Counted from the first letter of the stretch, positions 10,959-22,663 are shown. The stretch: 64,000 nucleotides of DNA from Trichostrongylus colubriformis (GCA_963978905.1 OZ022256.1:58306646-58370645); one strand, 5' to 3'. The notes: generated from the letters alone by a model not told the origin. Translations and numbers: made by a program.

Positions 10959-13544
10959 ATGAAGGTCGGTATCATCTTAATCATTACGGCAACGGTGGCT
11001 CCATTTCCGCGACTAGTGAGTCCTAAGGTTATTGTTCCTCTACTGTTAGAGAACTTGCAAAATCCTCTTTTTTCTTGATACCTTTCAACAGCATATCAGC
11101 AACAACAGCTACAGCTACCACACGCTTCGATGAGCATGTAACCATGGATGCCATCGCAATGAATTGGCATCTAGTGTGGCCGCCATTTTTACGCAAGCCC
11201 AGGAAGGGGAAATTTATCCTCCTTTCCTCCACTAAGGCTTAGAAAAAAATATATGCTCGAGTGTGACCCCTCACAGATTTTCCGAGATTCCTCAGACGTA
11301 CAACTTATAAAAAGATGACCCCCCATGACGATAGTACCCGATCATGCACAATGAAGACCGTACTTGCCTTGCACATTTTGATCTGGAATTTGGATGCTGA
11401 ATCGGGGAAACTTTGATAGACCCACTCATTCCCACGAGACTCTGTACTGCGAGAAGGTCCATTTTGATCAGACAGAGGCGAATATCGTTCCATTCAAGCT
11501 TGCAGGCATTCCAGTTCGGTGATTTCGTGCTGATTTAGTTTCTGGAGCTCGTACAATGATATGTCCCTGAAGCACCTTCAGAACCAACGTACTCGAATGA
11601 GTGAATTCGTTTTCCATCCCCGAATTGGCGGCTCTTTCCAATCACTGATTAACGACGGATAAGACTCATTCTATTCCTTTTCTATTAGGTTGTTGCAAAA
11701 TTAATTTTGGTTTCAAGGTATGTATAAATAAGTAGATTTTTTACCCTGAACTATTCCATCCCAAGGAACGCCAGGCATACCATTTGGTGGGTTTTTTTCT
11801 GCTCTTTCAGAAACTTCTATGAATGTCGCTCTAAGTTTTCCAGCCGGCCTTTTCCAGGGCTGCGTATAATCATGAACCGACGCGACTATCGAGTCATCAT
11901 GCTTTATGAGTTTCAATTGGAACACTCCGCAGCGGAGGCAGCTCGTAATCTCAGCAGTGTTTTTGGGACGAATTGTCCTTGCGAACGAACAGTGGAGCTC
12001 TGGTTTAAAAAAATTGCTTCTGGCAATTTTGATCTCGAAGAGAAGTCGGGTCGCGGCCGCAGGTCATCGCTTAATGATCAAGATTCAAGGAGAGCCGTCG
12101 AAGCAAATCCGGAGACGAATACTCGTACGTTAGCAGAAGACCTAGGCGTACATTACTCTACAGTGGCTAGACATTTGCTGACAATCGGCAAGGTGAAGAA
12201 GATGTCGAAGTGGGTGCCTCATGACCTGACCGATGAACAGCGTCTGGCACGTTTCGACACCTGCTCTAATCTCCTAGTTCGCCATAAAAATGAGCCATTT
12301 GTAAACCGTATTATAACTGTAGATGAAAAATGGGTTCTTTATGATAACAGGAAGCGGGGATTAGTCTGGGTAGATAAGGATGCTCCTCCAAAAACTTTTC
12401 CTAAACCCGACCTTCACCCTAGAAAGGTTATGATTACTGTGTGGTGGTGTTGTAAAGGTGTAATCCATTACAGTTTCTTGCAACCTGATCAGCCAGTCAC
12501 AGCAGAGTCTTACTGTTGTGATCTGGAGCAAATGTATAGAAAGTTGCAAAATTTTTGCCGGCGGTGGTGAATAGAGGAGGGCCAATCCTGTTGCAGGACA
12601 ACGCAAGGCCACACACCTCACAAATCACTCGGCAAAAATCGACCCACTTGGGTATAGAAGTTCTCCCTCACCCAGCGTATTCTCCCGACCTTTTCCCAGC
12701 AGACTATCACTTTTTTCGAGCCCTCAATTCTCATCTGCGTCAGAAACAATTTACTAATTTAGACGATGTTGAATGTGCCTTCCTTGACTTCGTTGACCCT
12801 CGTGATAGTAGTTTTTATAGTGAAGGCTTAGATTTATTGCCTGTTCGTTGGCAAAAGTGTGTGGATTCTGATGGTTTTCACTTCGATTAATAAACTTGTG
12901 TTTAAGCTGAGTTATAGTAGTTTGAAGTATGCGGTCCATTTCCGAAATTGATTTTGCAACAACCTAATATTTGGAGGGGAAGTTGGAGCCTCCGTGCTAG
13001 GTGAAGTCATAGAGCCCCGTAATTTGGTCCATTGCTTGAGCAGCCCGTCGAACATGTTGCTTAAATACTTTTCAATGAAATCAGTGCGATTGCTTTGATA
13101 ACGAGGTCAATACGATCGGTGCGATTTAGTACTTGCAGAGTATGAAATGATTAATGTTCATTTCACATGGTCACAATTGCTTACCCTTACTAGCGCCTTA
13201 CTTAGCTACAATGAGAAGCGACTCACATGTTGCTTCTTTTTTTAGAATCATCCTCAGTATTTCAGGCGAGGCAGGATTTCGCCAATGTATCAGCAATATC
13301 CAAAGAAGAATCCAGTGAGTCATCAACCCCGGGAAACATGACGGCTGAAACAGCATTTCCACCAACAGACAGCGAAATCATGTCGTCAACTGAAGCACCA
13401 AAGCTTCCTGATGTAACTGAAGAGCCTATAAAAATGAAATGTATGATAACGTGTATGATATGCATCTGTCCTATGACTGATGGATATGGTGGATATAGCG
13501 GATATGGTGGAATAGGGGGAATGGGTGGATGTTGCTACGGCTGA
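10959..13544 (+). CDS. Secreted Cys/Gly-rich protein, family gene 2
   Basis: Exon 1 (10959-11015) has 19 codons and directly follows ATTTCAG. It encodes the signal peptide MKVGIILIITATVA-PFPRL and ends at GTGAGT. Exon 2 (13266-13544) follows GTATTTCAG in phase 0. The predicted precursor is 111 residues. The mature part has a Ser/Thr/Glu-rich linker with sequons NVS and NMT, then a Cys cluster (C-x3-C-x2-C-x-C-P) directly followed by GYGGY repeats and a final GGCCYG. The same Cys-to-GYGGY module occurs in gene 3. A complete mariner sits in the intron. AATAAA is at 13611. Function unknown. Confidence 0.75.
11685..12967 (+). mobile_element. Mariner transposon in the intron of secreted gene 2
   Basis: It is a 1283-base element flanked by TA (11683-11684 and 12968-12969). 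The inverted ends begin TTAGGTTGTTGCAAAATTAA and end with the complement, with a few mismatches. Its length and single transposase frame match canonical mariners. It lies in the same orientation as the host gene. Confidence 0.9.
11872..12890 (+). pseudogene. Mariner transposase, broken by a frameshift
   Basis: The first frame (11872-12570) carries the paired helix-turn-helix region (residues 1 to about 110, including the ARTL-like RTLAEDLGVHYSTVARHL helix) and the first catalytic Asp in TVDEKW. The second frame (12555-12890) carries the second Asp in LLQDNARPH and the third in YSPDLFPADYHFF, the DD34D pattern. Together they approach the usual ~345 residues. The frame breaks at about 12555-12570, so the copy is probably inactive. 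A normal stop TAA follows at 12888. Confidence 0.88.
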
Positions 13545-13724
13545 TAGGGTTGTGTTATCAAGGCGTTGTTGATGTTAGTTGAAGAGTGCTAATATTCGGT
13601 ATTTTCTAAAATAAAAGACTGAGCTGGATATTCGCAACCTGTGATATGCTTTATTGAGGTCGCAATTGATGCTAACCAAAATTTCTGTGTAACTTTGTGA
13701 TAAAAGTTGTCGTCATCCGAGTAC

Positions 13725-13886
13725 TTAAGTCTCTCCGCATAGATAAGTGCTTTGCTGGAGCCGTTGTAGACGGCAAGAACAGGGAGTGTGGCCAACGCCT
13801 CTAGGTGTAAGCTGCATGTAGGACATTCCTGACGTGCAACCCAGTGGTAGCAGCCGTACTAACTTTCCACCGTCCTCACTTGTGAA
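13725..13886 (-). CDS. Possible last exon of an unidentified gene
   Basis: On the - strand a strong acceptor (TTTTTTCAG) at 13887 opens a frame of about 53 residues beginning FTSEDGGKLVRLLPLGC and ending CGET-stop. AATAAA follows about 75 bases downstream (about 13648-13653). Its 3' end would converge on that of secreted gene 2. I do not recognise the protein and could not assign an upstream exon. A second frame over the same stretch is also open, so this may be chance. Confidence 0.25.
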   Translation of the reverse strand, partial: FTSEDGGKLVRLLPLGCTSGMSYMQLTPRGVGHTPCSCRLQRLQQSTYLCGET

Positions 13887-13926
13887 CTGAAAAAAGTGTT
13901 TCTCTGAGTGCACTTCCAGATACACT

Positions 13927-15000
13927 TCCAGAATTTTCTTTTGTCGAAATCAAACCTCGAATGCTTTTCGGTATAAGGCAGAGGTGGGATCATCTTTGAT
14001 CCTGTCAGAATTTGAGCGCCACGTTCGAGGAAACTGCCGTTTAGGGGACTGCTTGATCGCAGCTGTCGTTTCAACCCCATAGTTTTTGATACTGTAACCA
14101 AACATTCTGCTGATTAAGGAACGCAAATATCATATGGTTCAATGGCACGTGACGAAAGGCGAGGCGATTGACACAGGTGTACAGGCCTGGAAGAAGACTC
14201 GCAGTGGGACGAATTCAGTGCGCTCAGGGGGTTTTTAGGTTTTACGATAATTTCGTTTGCGATCGTATGGTTAGCCCTTTGAGCGTAGTTTGTGCCGATA
14301 CTGCTGTACCACAACTTTCGAAGTAACTCATTACTATGCTGCGAAGGTCATTAATGTAGATCAATGGATGTGCAGTCTGTATTTAGTCTTATGAGCCTTT
14401 TTTGCATAGCTTCATACTTATCTGATTTAGCAATTTACTACAAGGCGTTCCCTATTCTCTGACCAAATGGTGCATTTCATCGAGCAAGCGAAAAATGCGG
14501 CCATCAGAGAGCGCGTAGAAACTCGTTTTGATAAAATTACATGCAAAGTTCGTAGCATGCTTTTACAGCATATGCATAGTTACATACACCATTTACAAAG
14601 ATGAAAACAAAATATACTCGTTGCATCACGCTGACATCATACGAGTCCGAACAAGTGGTTTCCCATCAGGAGTAAACAAGGGAATTCTACAATAAAACAG
14701 TGAAACAACATTTCACTATTTCACACACATTCGAAAGAAAAGTTCTGCAAAAGCTATCTAACATGTGATCAACCCGAAAAATAGCGAGAAAGACCACCGC
14801 ACATTAACGACATAGACGTTCCAACCTGACGCTATAAAAAGAAAGCAATAAGTGAACAGGCTGTGATAGAAGGAAGCTTGACAACTCAGGACTACGAAAA
14901 TTATTCTGAACCCAAACGACGTTCCTTTGGCACTGTGAGCTCAATCTTCCCATTGCGAAATAACGCTTCAGCTAAGTACAACAAACTTTAAGTACAGAGA
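13927..15000. other. Intergenic, nothing recognised
   Basis: AT-rich sequence without a convincing exon, terminal repeat or motif. Confidence 0.5.
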
Positions 15001-15009
15001 CATGCTGCC

Positions 15010-15480
15010 CCTCCTCATGGGTGCACAGCGCTGATCTCCGATATCCGCTTCCATATATGTAGAAGTAAGGTGAGGTTCACTACCTCCAACGTCCTCAGAA
15101 GATCAAGTCTTGAGGCAGCACAGAGCAAGGCCAACGACCGTTGTGGGTTACTCGTAGGCAGAGCTGAAGACTGTTGCTTCGGTTGGAGAGCCACTGATAG
15201 CTTGTTTCCCATGTCCCGTACCTACCTGCGGGGGGATTTCATGGTAATGACGTGCTCGGCTGCTTGAAAACGAAGGAAGTGCAGTGGAAACCTACCTGGG
15301 AAACAGAACATTGGAGTGTACATCCTGCTATTAATCCCGTGGACCTTCGAGTTTGAGCAGACTTTGGCAGCGCTGTGTACAAGGGCAATGAAATTGCGAT
15401 AAATTCGAGTCAAATCGGCGCACCGGGGTAGCTCGGCAAGAATACTCGATTTATTCATGCAGAAAGCTTCCATAGAGCTT
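15010..15480 (-). repeat. Decayed repeat related to the 40422-41161 element
   Basis: Over about 250 bases this segment aligns with 40730-40990. The - strand frames share FIALVH/FVALVH, a Lys-Val/Glu-Val pair, and LRFQ. It therefore looks like a remnant of the same transposable element. No terminal repeats remain here, and I do not recognise the encoded protein. Confidence 0.45.
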
Positions 15481-15631
15481 AATGATTCTTTGAATTGTAT
15501 TCTTATACCAAAATGTGAAAATACCTGGTTAGATTTTGAGAAATATTAATCTAGTGTTGAAAGTGTAGGAGAAAAAGTGACTCTTCCCACTTGGCATAAC
15601 GCTTGGGATGCTTGAAATATTGTCACCTGTA

Positions 15632-16104
15632 TCACCTGTCGTCCCGTTGTTCATTGAGTGTCTCGAGCGGGCCCCAGCAACGTCTCCATTCGTCCCTGTC
15701 TCGAGCCAAAGAAGTCCAGTGAACTTTCTGGCTCCAGGGACAAGCAGCAACTCGTTTCCTTCGCGTAGAGCTTTCGTGAAGAAGTCTGACCATCGGGCCG
15801 GCGGTCGTCCAGGTGTTCGTTTTACGTCCCGAGGAATCCAGTCGGTAACCGCTCCGGTCCAACGGTCATCGCGATATCGCATGATGTGTCCGGCCCATCT
15901 AATCTTCGATTGCTTGGCAAATACGGCGGCGTCCCTGATCTTCGATCGACGACGTAGTTTGGAATTCCGGATTCCCCTCTGCACTTGCGTGTATGGGGAT
16001 ACTCCGAGCACCGTCCTTTCGATGGCGCGTTGGATCGCCGACCGCATGCACCTCCAGTCCAAGTCTCTGAGGCGTATGTTAGGGCAGGAAGGACAGCAGA
16101 ATCG
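15632..16104 (-). pseudogene. RTE C-terminal region, normal orientation
   Basis: The - strand frames contain the conserved RTE tail: VLPALTYASETW (in one frame near 16080), QRAIERTVLGVS, KIRWAGHIMRYRDDRW, a VTDW.PRD.KR..GRPP segment and finally LARDRDEWRR. At least two frameshifts (near 16060 and 15750) break the reading. The tail ends at a stop at 15632, and the short 3' end (CAGGTGATACAGGTGAC) runs into the target duplication. Confidence 0.8.
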
Positions 16105-16116
16105 AGAAGGACTAAG

Positions 16117-18471
16117 ATGGCGATCTGTACTTACAACGCACGAACCCTTGCATCGGAAGCGAGTATCGAAGATCTGATGATGCAAGCCAAGAAGATCAAG
16201 TACGACGTCATCGGAATGACCGATACGAGGAGGCATCGCCCGCACACGCCGTGTACGAGACTGGTGAAGAACTGTTCCTTGGAACATGCGACAGGAGAGG
16301 CGTTGGCGGTGTGGACGTTCTCGCCAACACGCACTTGGCAATGAATATCGATTCGTACGAAAACCTAACAACCCGAATCGGACGTTTGCGATTGAAAAGA
16401 TGTAGTTCAGTCCCGGCTTTGACCATCTTCGTCGCCTACGCACCAACGTCAAGCTACGACGAGGACGAGCTCTAAGCATTTTATGTCGAATTGGAGAAGT
16501 TCTATGAGGAAGACCACACCTTCTTCAAGGTCATCGTCGGCGACTTCAACGCCAAGATCGGCCCTAGAAGGACGGACAATGAGCTTCACATCGGGACTCA
16601 CGGAACGGAATGGAATGAGCAGGGTGAAAGGCTGTCTGAGTTTATTATGTCGATCAACTCCATCCATGGTAACTCACAGTTCCAGAAGCCCTCTCATCTG
16701 CGATGGACTTCGGAGTCAGTGGACAATTCCATAATGAGATTGATCACGTCATCTTCAATCGAAGGTTTTGTCTGACCGACGTCGCTGTTGTTCCGAAGTT
16801 CTATACGGGATCAGACCATCGACTCATCCGCGCAAGATTCCTTTTTTCGATGCGTGGAGAGAGAGCCGCGAAATTCAAGAAGCGAAGGCCCAAGACAGTC
16901 ATCAACTGGGAGCACTTTGTTTCTCTCGCAGGTGTATGGGAGGATTCCGTTATCGAAAACATCGACGACGAGTACAACCGGCTCGTTGAGCACCTTCACA
17001 ATAGTGCCAAGAGGGCAGAGAGTTTGAAAGTCACCAAGAGGCGTCTCCCTTCAGAAACTTTCGAGCTGATACGCCAAAGTGGAGCCGCGAGAGCCGCAGG
17101 CTATTATAACTGACGTCCGAGCTTGCGAAGCAATGCAGAGAGGCGATAAAAGAAGATCTCAAGGAGAGAAGAGCAGCAGTGCTAGCTGAAGCAGCAGAGG
17201 CTGGGAGGAGCATCCGCAATGCCCGCCGCAGTTTTGCCAGTTACAAGACCAAAATGACCGGTCTCCGACGTCCGGACGGTACAGTTACTGCTTCCCGAAG
17301 GGCAATGGAGAAGGTCATCTATGACTTCTACTCGGGTCTCTTCGATAGCCATGTCCAACTGCCTAGGAGAAATCTGAAGCAGGATGGATATGTCGTTCCA
17401 TCGGTTCTCCCTTGTGAAGTCCGACATGCCATTTCGTCGGTGAAGAATGGTACAGCACCCGGCCCCGACAGGGTTAGAACGGAACACGTGAAGAATCTTC
17501 CGTCAGTCATCGTCAAAACACTGGCCCGACTCTTCACACGCTACCTGTCGGAATGCAAGGTACTCACCTCTGGAAAACCGGCAGGACTGTGTTGCTGTAT
17601 AAGAAGGGAGATCCACACGACATTGGCAACTATCGTCCAATCTGCCTGCTGTCTGTAGTCTACAAGCTCTTCACTTGAGTCATCTTGAATAGGATTGGTA
17701 GAACTTTAGACGAAGGACAGCCATGAGAGCAAGCAGGGTTTCGGAGAGGGTTCAGTACAATCGATCACATCCACACGGTCACTAGGCTCATTGAAGTTTC
17801 GCGAGAGTACAAGATGCCGTTATGTCTCACGTTCATCGATTTGAAGAAAGCCTTCGACTCCGTTGAGACAGAAGTGGTCATCGAAGCCCTGGGAAACCAG
17901 GGTGTGCCTACTCAGTACATAAGAGTGCTTCGTGAGCTCTACAGCAACTTCACGACCAGGATCTCGCCATTCTACAAGGAAGTCATCATCGACGTGAAGA
18001 GAGGGGTTCGACAAGGCGACACCATCTCGCCTGAACTTTTCAGCGCCGCTCTTGAGAACGTCATGCGTCAACTGGAATGGGAAGGAATGGGGGTGAAGGT
18101 CGACGGCCGGCATTTACACCACCTCCGCTTCGCTGACGACATTGTGCTATAACACCGACGATCCAGCAAGCGGAGCGAATGCTAGCCGATTTCGACAGCA
18201 AATGTGGAAAAATCGGTCTGCAGCTGAACCTAACGAAGACGATGTTCATGAGAAACGGACTGGTACCTGATGCCGCTCAACGCTCAACGGAACGAACATC
18301 ACCGAATGCTTCAGTTATGTGTACCTAGGTCGGGAAGTCAATATGATGAACGACTTAGCACCAGAGCTGAGCAGGAGGAAAAGAGCGGCTTGGGGAGCCT
18401 TCAAGACCATCGAGGGAGTGGTGAAGAAGATGAAGAACATCCGGCTCCGCGCCCATCTCTTCGATTCTGCT
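16117..18471 (+). pseudogene. RTE endonuclease-reverse transcriptase, inverted 5' part
   Basis: The start MAICTYNARTLASEAS is the usual RTE N-terminus. The APE-type endonuclease shows VGDFNAKIG (about 16540) and GSDHRLIRARF (about 16810). The reverse transcriptase shows TAPGPDR (about 17455), FIDLKKAFDSVE (about 17835) and RQGDTISP, then FADDIVL (about 18130), the catalytic box. Several frameshifts and stops separate the blocks (near 16250-16500, 17110, 17570 and 18150). The coding sequence stops at LRAHLFDS, exactly where the inverted 3' part resumes on the other strand. Confidence 0.85.
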
Positions 18472-18671
18472 TGAAATACTATGAAGAGCAAAATTATGTC
18501 GACACTTGGTTTGCGTAATTTTACTTTCGGCTGAAGCATTGTCTCTATTTCGTTTTTTTAATAACTGTCATTGGCCATAACACATCTATTCAATAAAATA
18601 AATTTATCTTTTCATTGGTACAAAAATAGTATTGTTTTCAAGTACCAGTCACCACAATGCAGTGTATTAAA

Positions 18672-18677
18672 TTTTAT
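18672..18677 (-). terminator. Poly(A) signal of secreted gene 4
   Basis: AATAAA on the - strand about 105 bases after the stop codon at 18783. Genes 5 and 6 have the same signal at similar distances (about 31676 and 34144). Confidence 0.5.
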
Positions 18678-18782
18678 TTTGTAAAATTCGTGAAAATGAA
18701 ACATCCACAATAGCGTCGCTGATGAGGAATGTTGCAGGTTGACGAAACGACTAAACGGTTGAGTTGCTCCTAGTCTTGAATA

Positions 18783-20434
18783 TTATCTCATTCGAAAACC
18801 ACTGTAGCTTTGACCTCCTCGACCGTATCCGTAGCCATATCCTCTATTGTCACGACCGTATCCGCCATATCCATAACCTCCCATGTTGTAGGGGGCACCG
18901 TATCCACCGTTTCCTCCATTTCCTCCGAACGGACCCCATCCACTACGTTCACCAGGTCCACGGGGTCCACCGGCCCCACCGTTTCCTCCATTTCCTCCGA
19001 ACGGACCCCATTCACCGGGTCCACCGGGTCCAAAGTGTTCACAGGGTCCCCCGTGTCCGCCGTGTCCACCTCGTCTACCGCCACCATGTCCATGGTGTCC
19101 ATGGTGTCCATGGTGTCCATGGTGTCCATGGTGTCCATGGTGTCCATGGTGATGATGATGATGATGATGGTGTCCATGTCTATGACCATGTCCACCACAA
19201 GGTCCAGGACCCGGACGACCTGGGGGTCCGTGAGGTCCAGGACCCATTGGACCAGGCGGTCCGTAAGGTCCAGGACCAGAAGGACCTGGGGGTCCATGGG
19301 GTCCAGAATCCGGAGGACCTGGGGGTCCGTAAGGTGCAGGACCCGGAGGACCTGGCGGTCCGTAAGGTCCAGAACCCGGAGGACCTGGGGGTCCGTAAGG
19401 TCCAGAACCCGGAGGACCTGGGGGTCCGTAAGGTCCAGGACCCGGAGGAACTTGGGGTTCATAGGGTCCAGGCCCCATGGGAATTGGCGGTCCGTAAGGT
19501 ACTCCATTCTGATCTGGTCCTCCGAAAGGGCCTTCCAAGCCAGGAATTTTCCATCCGTATCCTGCTGCTCCGTAGCTTCCGCCGTAGGGTGTGTCATTAG
19601 GCGCTTCTGAGCCGTATCCGCCATTACTTGGCCAAGGAACAGCTTTGCTCACACCCCGAGAGCCTATCAACTGTGGTTCACGTGGACTTTTCTGCGTGCT
19701 TTTTTTAGTATCATTCCTCTGAGCGGATTCATAACTGGACCAGTTGGACGAAGCTACAGGCGGCGTGGTTGCTTTGAATTCCACTTCTATGTCCTCTTGG
19801 CTCGATCTCTGAAATTGAAAAAAAAAACTTTCTGATCGCAATCTAGAGAGTTTGATACATCCAGGAGGTATTTGATCCCCAACTCAACTATATTCATCTG
19901 CCAAACCAAATTTCAGCACTTTGATCTCCCAAAAAAGGAGCATGAGCCTTCTTTGGACCGACATTATTCGGTAACTGAGATCAGTTGATTTATGAAGGAT
20001 AGCCGTAACAGCAAAGCAGCCGACCTCGCTTATTTCTATTCTGTCCCTCCGTTCCTTATAAGAAAGGTTGAGTGCGGTGAGAACTCCCTTCATAATAGAG
20101 TGACCATTGTCCATTTGCCCTGGGATCATCACTACTTTATAACCTACGCGAGAAAGCTTTCACAGATGCATCCAGTATGGGGAACCTGCTGTTCGGGAAA
20201 ACTCTCGGTACACGAGGAAATAGTAGTTTTTTTGGATAAATAAGACTTTCCATCTCTAAAGCAATATCAATCATCGCCCCCTACCACTTTATGAATTGCT
20301 GGATTATATCTGCTTTTCACATCAGTGCGCTTCCATCTTCATTATATTATTATACTCTAAAAAGTTTTACAACGTACCGAATCGGCAGAGGCTGCTATAA
20401 AAACAGCTATCGCTACAAGAGTGTAGCGATACAT
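18783..20434 (-). CDS. Secreted Gly/Pro/His-rich protein, family gene 4
   Basis: Exon 1 (20434-20378) has 19 codons and directly follows TTTCAG. It encodes the signal peptide MYRYTLVAIAVFIAASADS, with donor GTACGT. Exon 2 (19808-18783) follows ATTTCAG in phase 0. The precursor is about 360 residues. The mature order is: an acidic RSSQEDIEVEF start; a Ser/Thr/Lys region; YGWKIPG; collagen-like GPP/GPY repeats (about 19490-19205); a His-rich block of HGHHG units with an uninterrupted run of His (about 19190-19075); Gly-rich GGNGG repeats; and a C-terminus of GYGGYGR type. The repeats keep all three frames open, so several shadow frames exist. The His block suggests metal binding, but this is inference. 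Confidence 0.8.
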
Positions 20435-20591
20435 CTGAAAAAAAAAAGTTGGAATTTTTAGTTTTGGCCCCAGTGTACTGCCACTCAAAAAGAGGAAAGA
20501 AATGGATGGTTGGAAGACAAGAGGGGCTACCGAGAAGACACAGCCGAATTGACGACAGGAGCTAATGATGTCAACGTAGCGATGGGGCAGA

Positions 20592-20760
20592 TATTTATGC
20601 TGGCAGAAAGAGGGAATATTTTTCCACATCATTAATATGTGCCTATTTTCCAGGTGCACCCTGGTGACATTATCCACGCTCTCTGCTAAAAGTGCATGTC
20701 TGAGGTTGGTGTTCAAAAGTCCCACATCAGCATCAACTCTATTTAGTCAGCTCGTCTATG
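20592..20760 (-). promoter_or_regulatory. Conserved promoter block of secreted gene 4
   Basis: The block shares three elements with those of genes 5 and 6: ATAAATA in AGCATAAATATC (20592-20598), about 160 bases before the ATG; ATATGTGC.CATTTTCC (about 20637); and a GAGCTGACTAAATAGAG-type block (about 20737-20755). The similarity extends about 300 bases. Confidence 0.6.
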
Positions 20761-21758
20761 GAGAAGATTCGATTGACGGGTGGGACATGTAAACAAACAT
20801 CAAGAAGGGTGTCCAACGCAATCTTGTTGTTCCAGCAGCCACTCTCTCGAAAGAATTGCAAACAGTTTCAGATGTCAGGCTTATACAGCTAACCACTATC
20901 GCCTACTGTCACAAGTCACAAAAATATTTCAGTTACCGCTGGCGGTAAGCAATCCATTGCGTCTTTTTTAAGTTTGCTCGTAGCCTAATCTTCTGTTTTG
21001 AATGACCAGGTCTTCATCACAAGTGTTGATGCCATTGGGAAAACTGATGCGTCTTCATCTTAAACACACTGTTCATGATAATATTCGTGCCTCGTCGCAC
21101 TCCATAAAGACTTTGGGAGTGCTGAAGATCACAATTGTGGAGAAAAAACAAAGAGACCTTTCGAAAACCGTTAATAATGAAGTGCTCTGACCCTAGGCTT
21201 CGACGAATTTGCAGCTCAAAGGGTAATTCTGTTGCATCATTCATTCCAATCTTCCATAATGACCGGTGGACGTGTTCACCACGAAAGCCGACAAGTCAAG
21301 CACCACGTCATTTCGATCGATGCGGCTCTAATACGATATGATAAGTATCATACTGCATCATGCTCATTGCACTACATCTCAGTCATTCCTCGGCAAAGTC
21401 GACTTCAAGGAGGCGGACCGAGCCAAGGAAGGCGGCTGGAGCTAAAGAGGCCGCCTACGCCATGGCTCAGAAGCCTTTTTTTCTTTTTTGGGGGTTTTGC
21501 CGCAGATAGGCTTCCTAGACCCCCAGTTTTCAAGTGGATATCTTATTTCGGGAGCTCCTTGTCATCAACATTATCTCTACACTGTCTTTAAACAAGCATT
21601 TGGACAAGTTTCAACGTGATAATATCATCCGATAAGGTTGCTTTGTACAATGATAGTTTTTCCTATCATTTCTTAGCGCAGTCGATATCAAGCCTCTCTT
21701 ACACGTAAGAGCCACCGCTTACCCGCTGGTTGAATCGAAGATGGGTGTGGGCTGGGTA

Positions 21759-22094
21759 CACCGGGAGTCGAGGATTCCTCGACAGAGGAGGGTCGCATTT
21801 GACTGGATAGGAGCGTTGTCGTAGGTACAGAGGTCAGCGATAAGCACTAGAATCTAAACTTTCAAGAAGCAGACGAGAAGGAAAGGGAGGGTATTTCACA
21901 GCGAACCCGTGAGAGGAAATGTAAGATAAATATCTTTCTGCTTCAGGTACTAAAAATAATAAATTACAAGAAACGGTTACTGGTATTGTAGGAGCCATAA
22001 AAAGAGGGGCAGGGTCGTATCTGGTCCCCGTAGAGAGAGAAGGGAGTCGTACTGAAGCGGCTATTTTCCTCGACACCTCGGAGTGCTCTGGGTG
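21759..22094 (+). repeat. Dispersed repeat family A, copy 2
   Basis: The best preserved copy. It starts ACCGGGAGTCGAGGATTCC and ends with TCCTCGACACCTCGGAGTGC. Inside are the GTTACTGGTATTGTAG segment and GTCCCCGTAGAG. The ends are imperfectly complementary. No coding frame. Confidence 0.7.
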
Positions 22095-22250
22095 TGGGTC
22101 ATCGAAACGTTGGCCGTTATCTTATTTACATGTTCTTTACGTGTTAGGCATTCACCTCGCCCGCGATGACGGCACACGCTTTGCCGTTGTGGAAGGGGGT
22201 ATTTGCTAGCTGATGGAGGCAAGATACTCATATTATCGTGAACTGTGCCT

Positions 22251-22663
22251 TGGAAAAATCGTCCACGGAGATGGGTTTTTCTCTTCCTCATATATTTATG
22301 ATGTATTTGCCTAATGTGGGCGTACAAAGTTTCGCGGGAAAAAATTCGAATCCGTCTAAGATACAGCACCACGAAGTCTCCTCCGGGTGGGCGGGTCTTC
22401 GAGCAAGTGCCCACCCCGTCGTCAGCCGCGGTCGAAGACGCATTGTAAGAATAGAAAGACTCGCAAGTCCCACTCTCCGTTCCCAGCAGCGGCGGATGAC
22501 GGGACGGGGCTTCAATAGGGGCCCGCCCACCCAGCCGAGAATTCGGAGAGCCGTATTTTGCCGTATTCGCACTTTTCGCGTGAAACTTTACATGCGGCTC
22601 TTGGGCAAATGCAACAGAAATATATGGATATTGAAAAAACTCATTTTTCCGTTAACGATTCCT
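22251..22663. repeat. Foldback MITE, diverged relative of 28115-28537
   Basis: The ends AATCGTCCACGG and GATTCCT-type complement, the words TTTGCCTAATGTGGGC, TCCCACTCTCCGTTCCCA and GACGGGACGGGGCTT, and the overall inverted-repeat layout match the 28115 element. It is more eroded. Confidence 0.65.

Larger units (their letters stand above)
15610..18480 (-). mobile_element. RTE-type non-LTR retrotransposon with 5' inversion
   Basis: The element's 3' part is on the - strand (16104 to 15622) and its 5' part (endonuclease and most of the RT) is inverted on the + strand (16104 to 18471). Both parts share the 11-base breakpoint TCGATTCTGCT (18461-18471 and the complement of 16094-16104). The whole is bounded by a 12-base target duplication GCTTGAAATAYT (15610-15621 and 18469-18480, one mismatch). 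This is the product expected of twin priming. Confidence 0.82.

Noticed and set aside
15529..16479. 316-residue - strand frame as an intact gene
   Set aside because: Only part of it follows the RTE tail frame; the rest is antisense to the endonuclease or runs past a frameshift.
18764..19624. Long open frames in several other frames over secreted gene 4 (266-278 residues each)
   Set aside because: They are by-products of the GGTCC-type codon repeats, which lack stops in all frames. Only the 18783-19808 frame joins a signal exon in phase.
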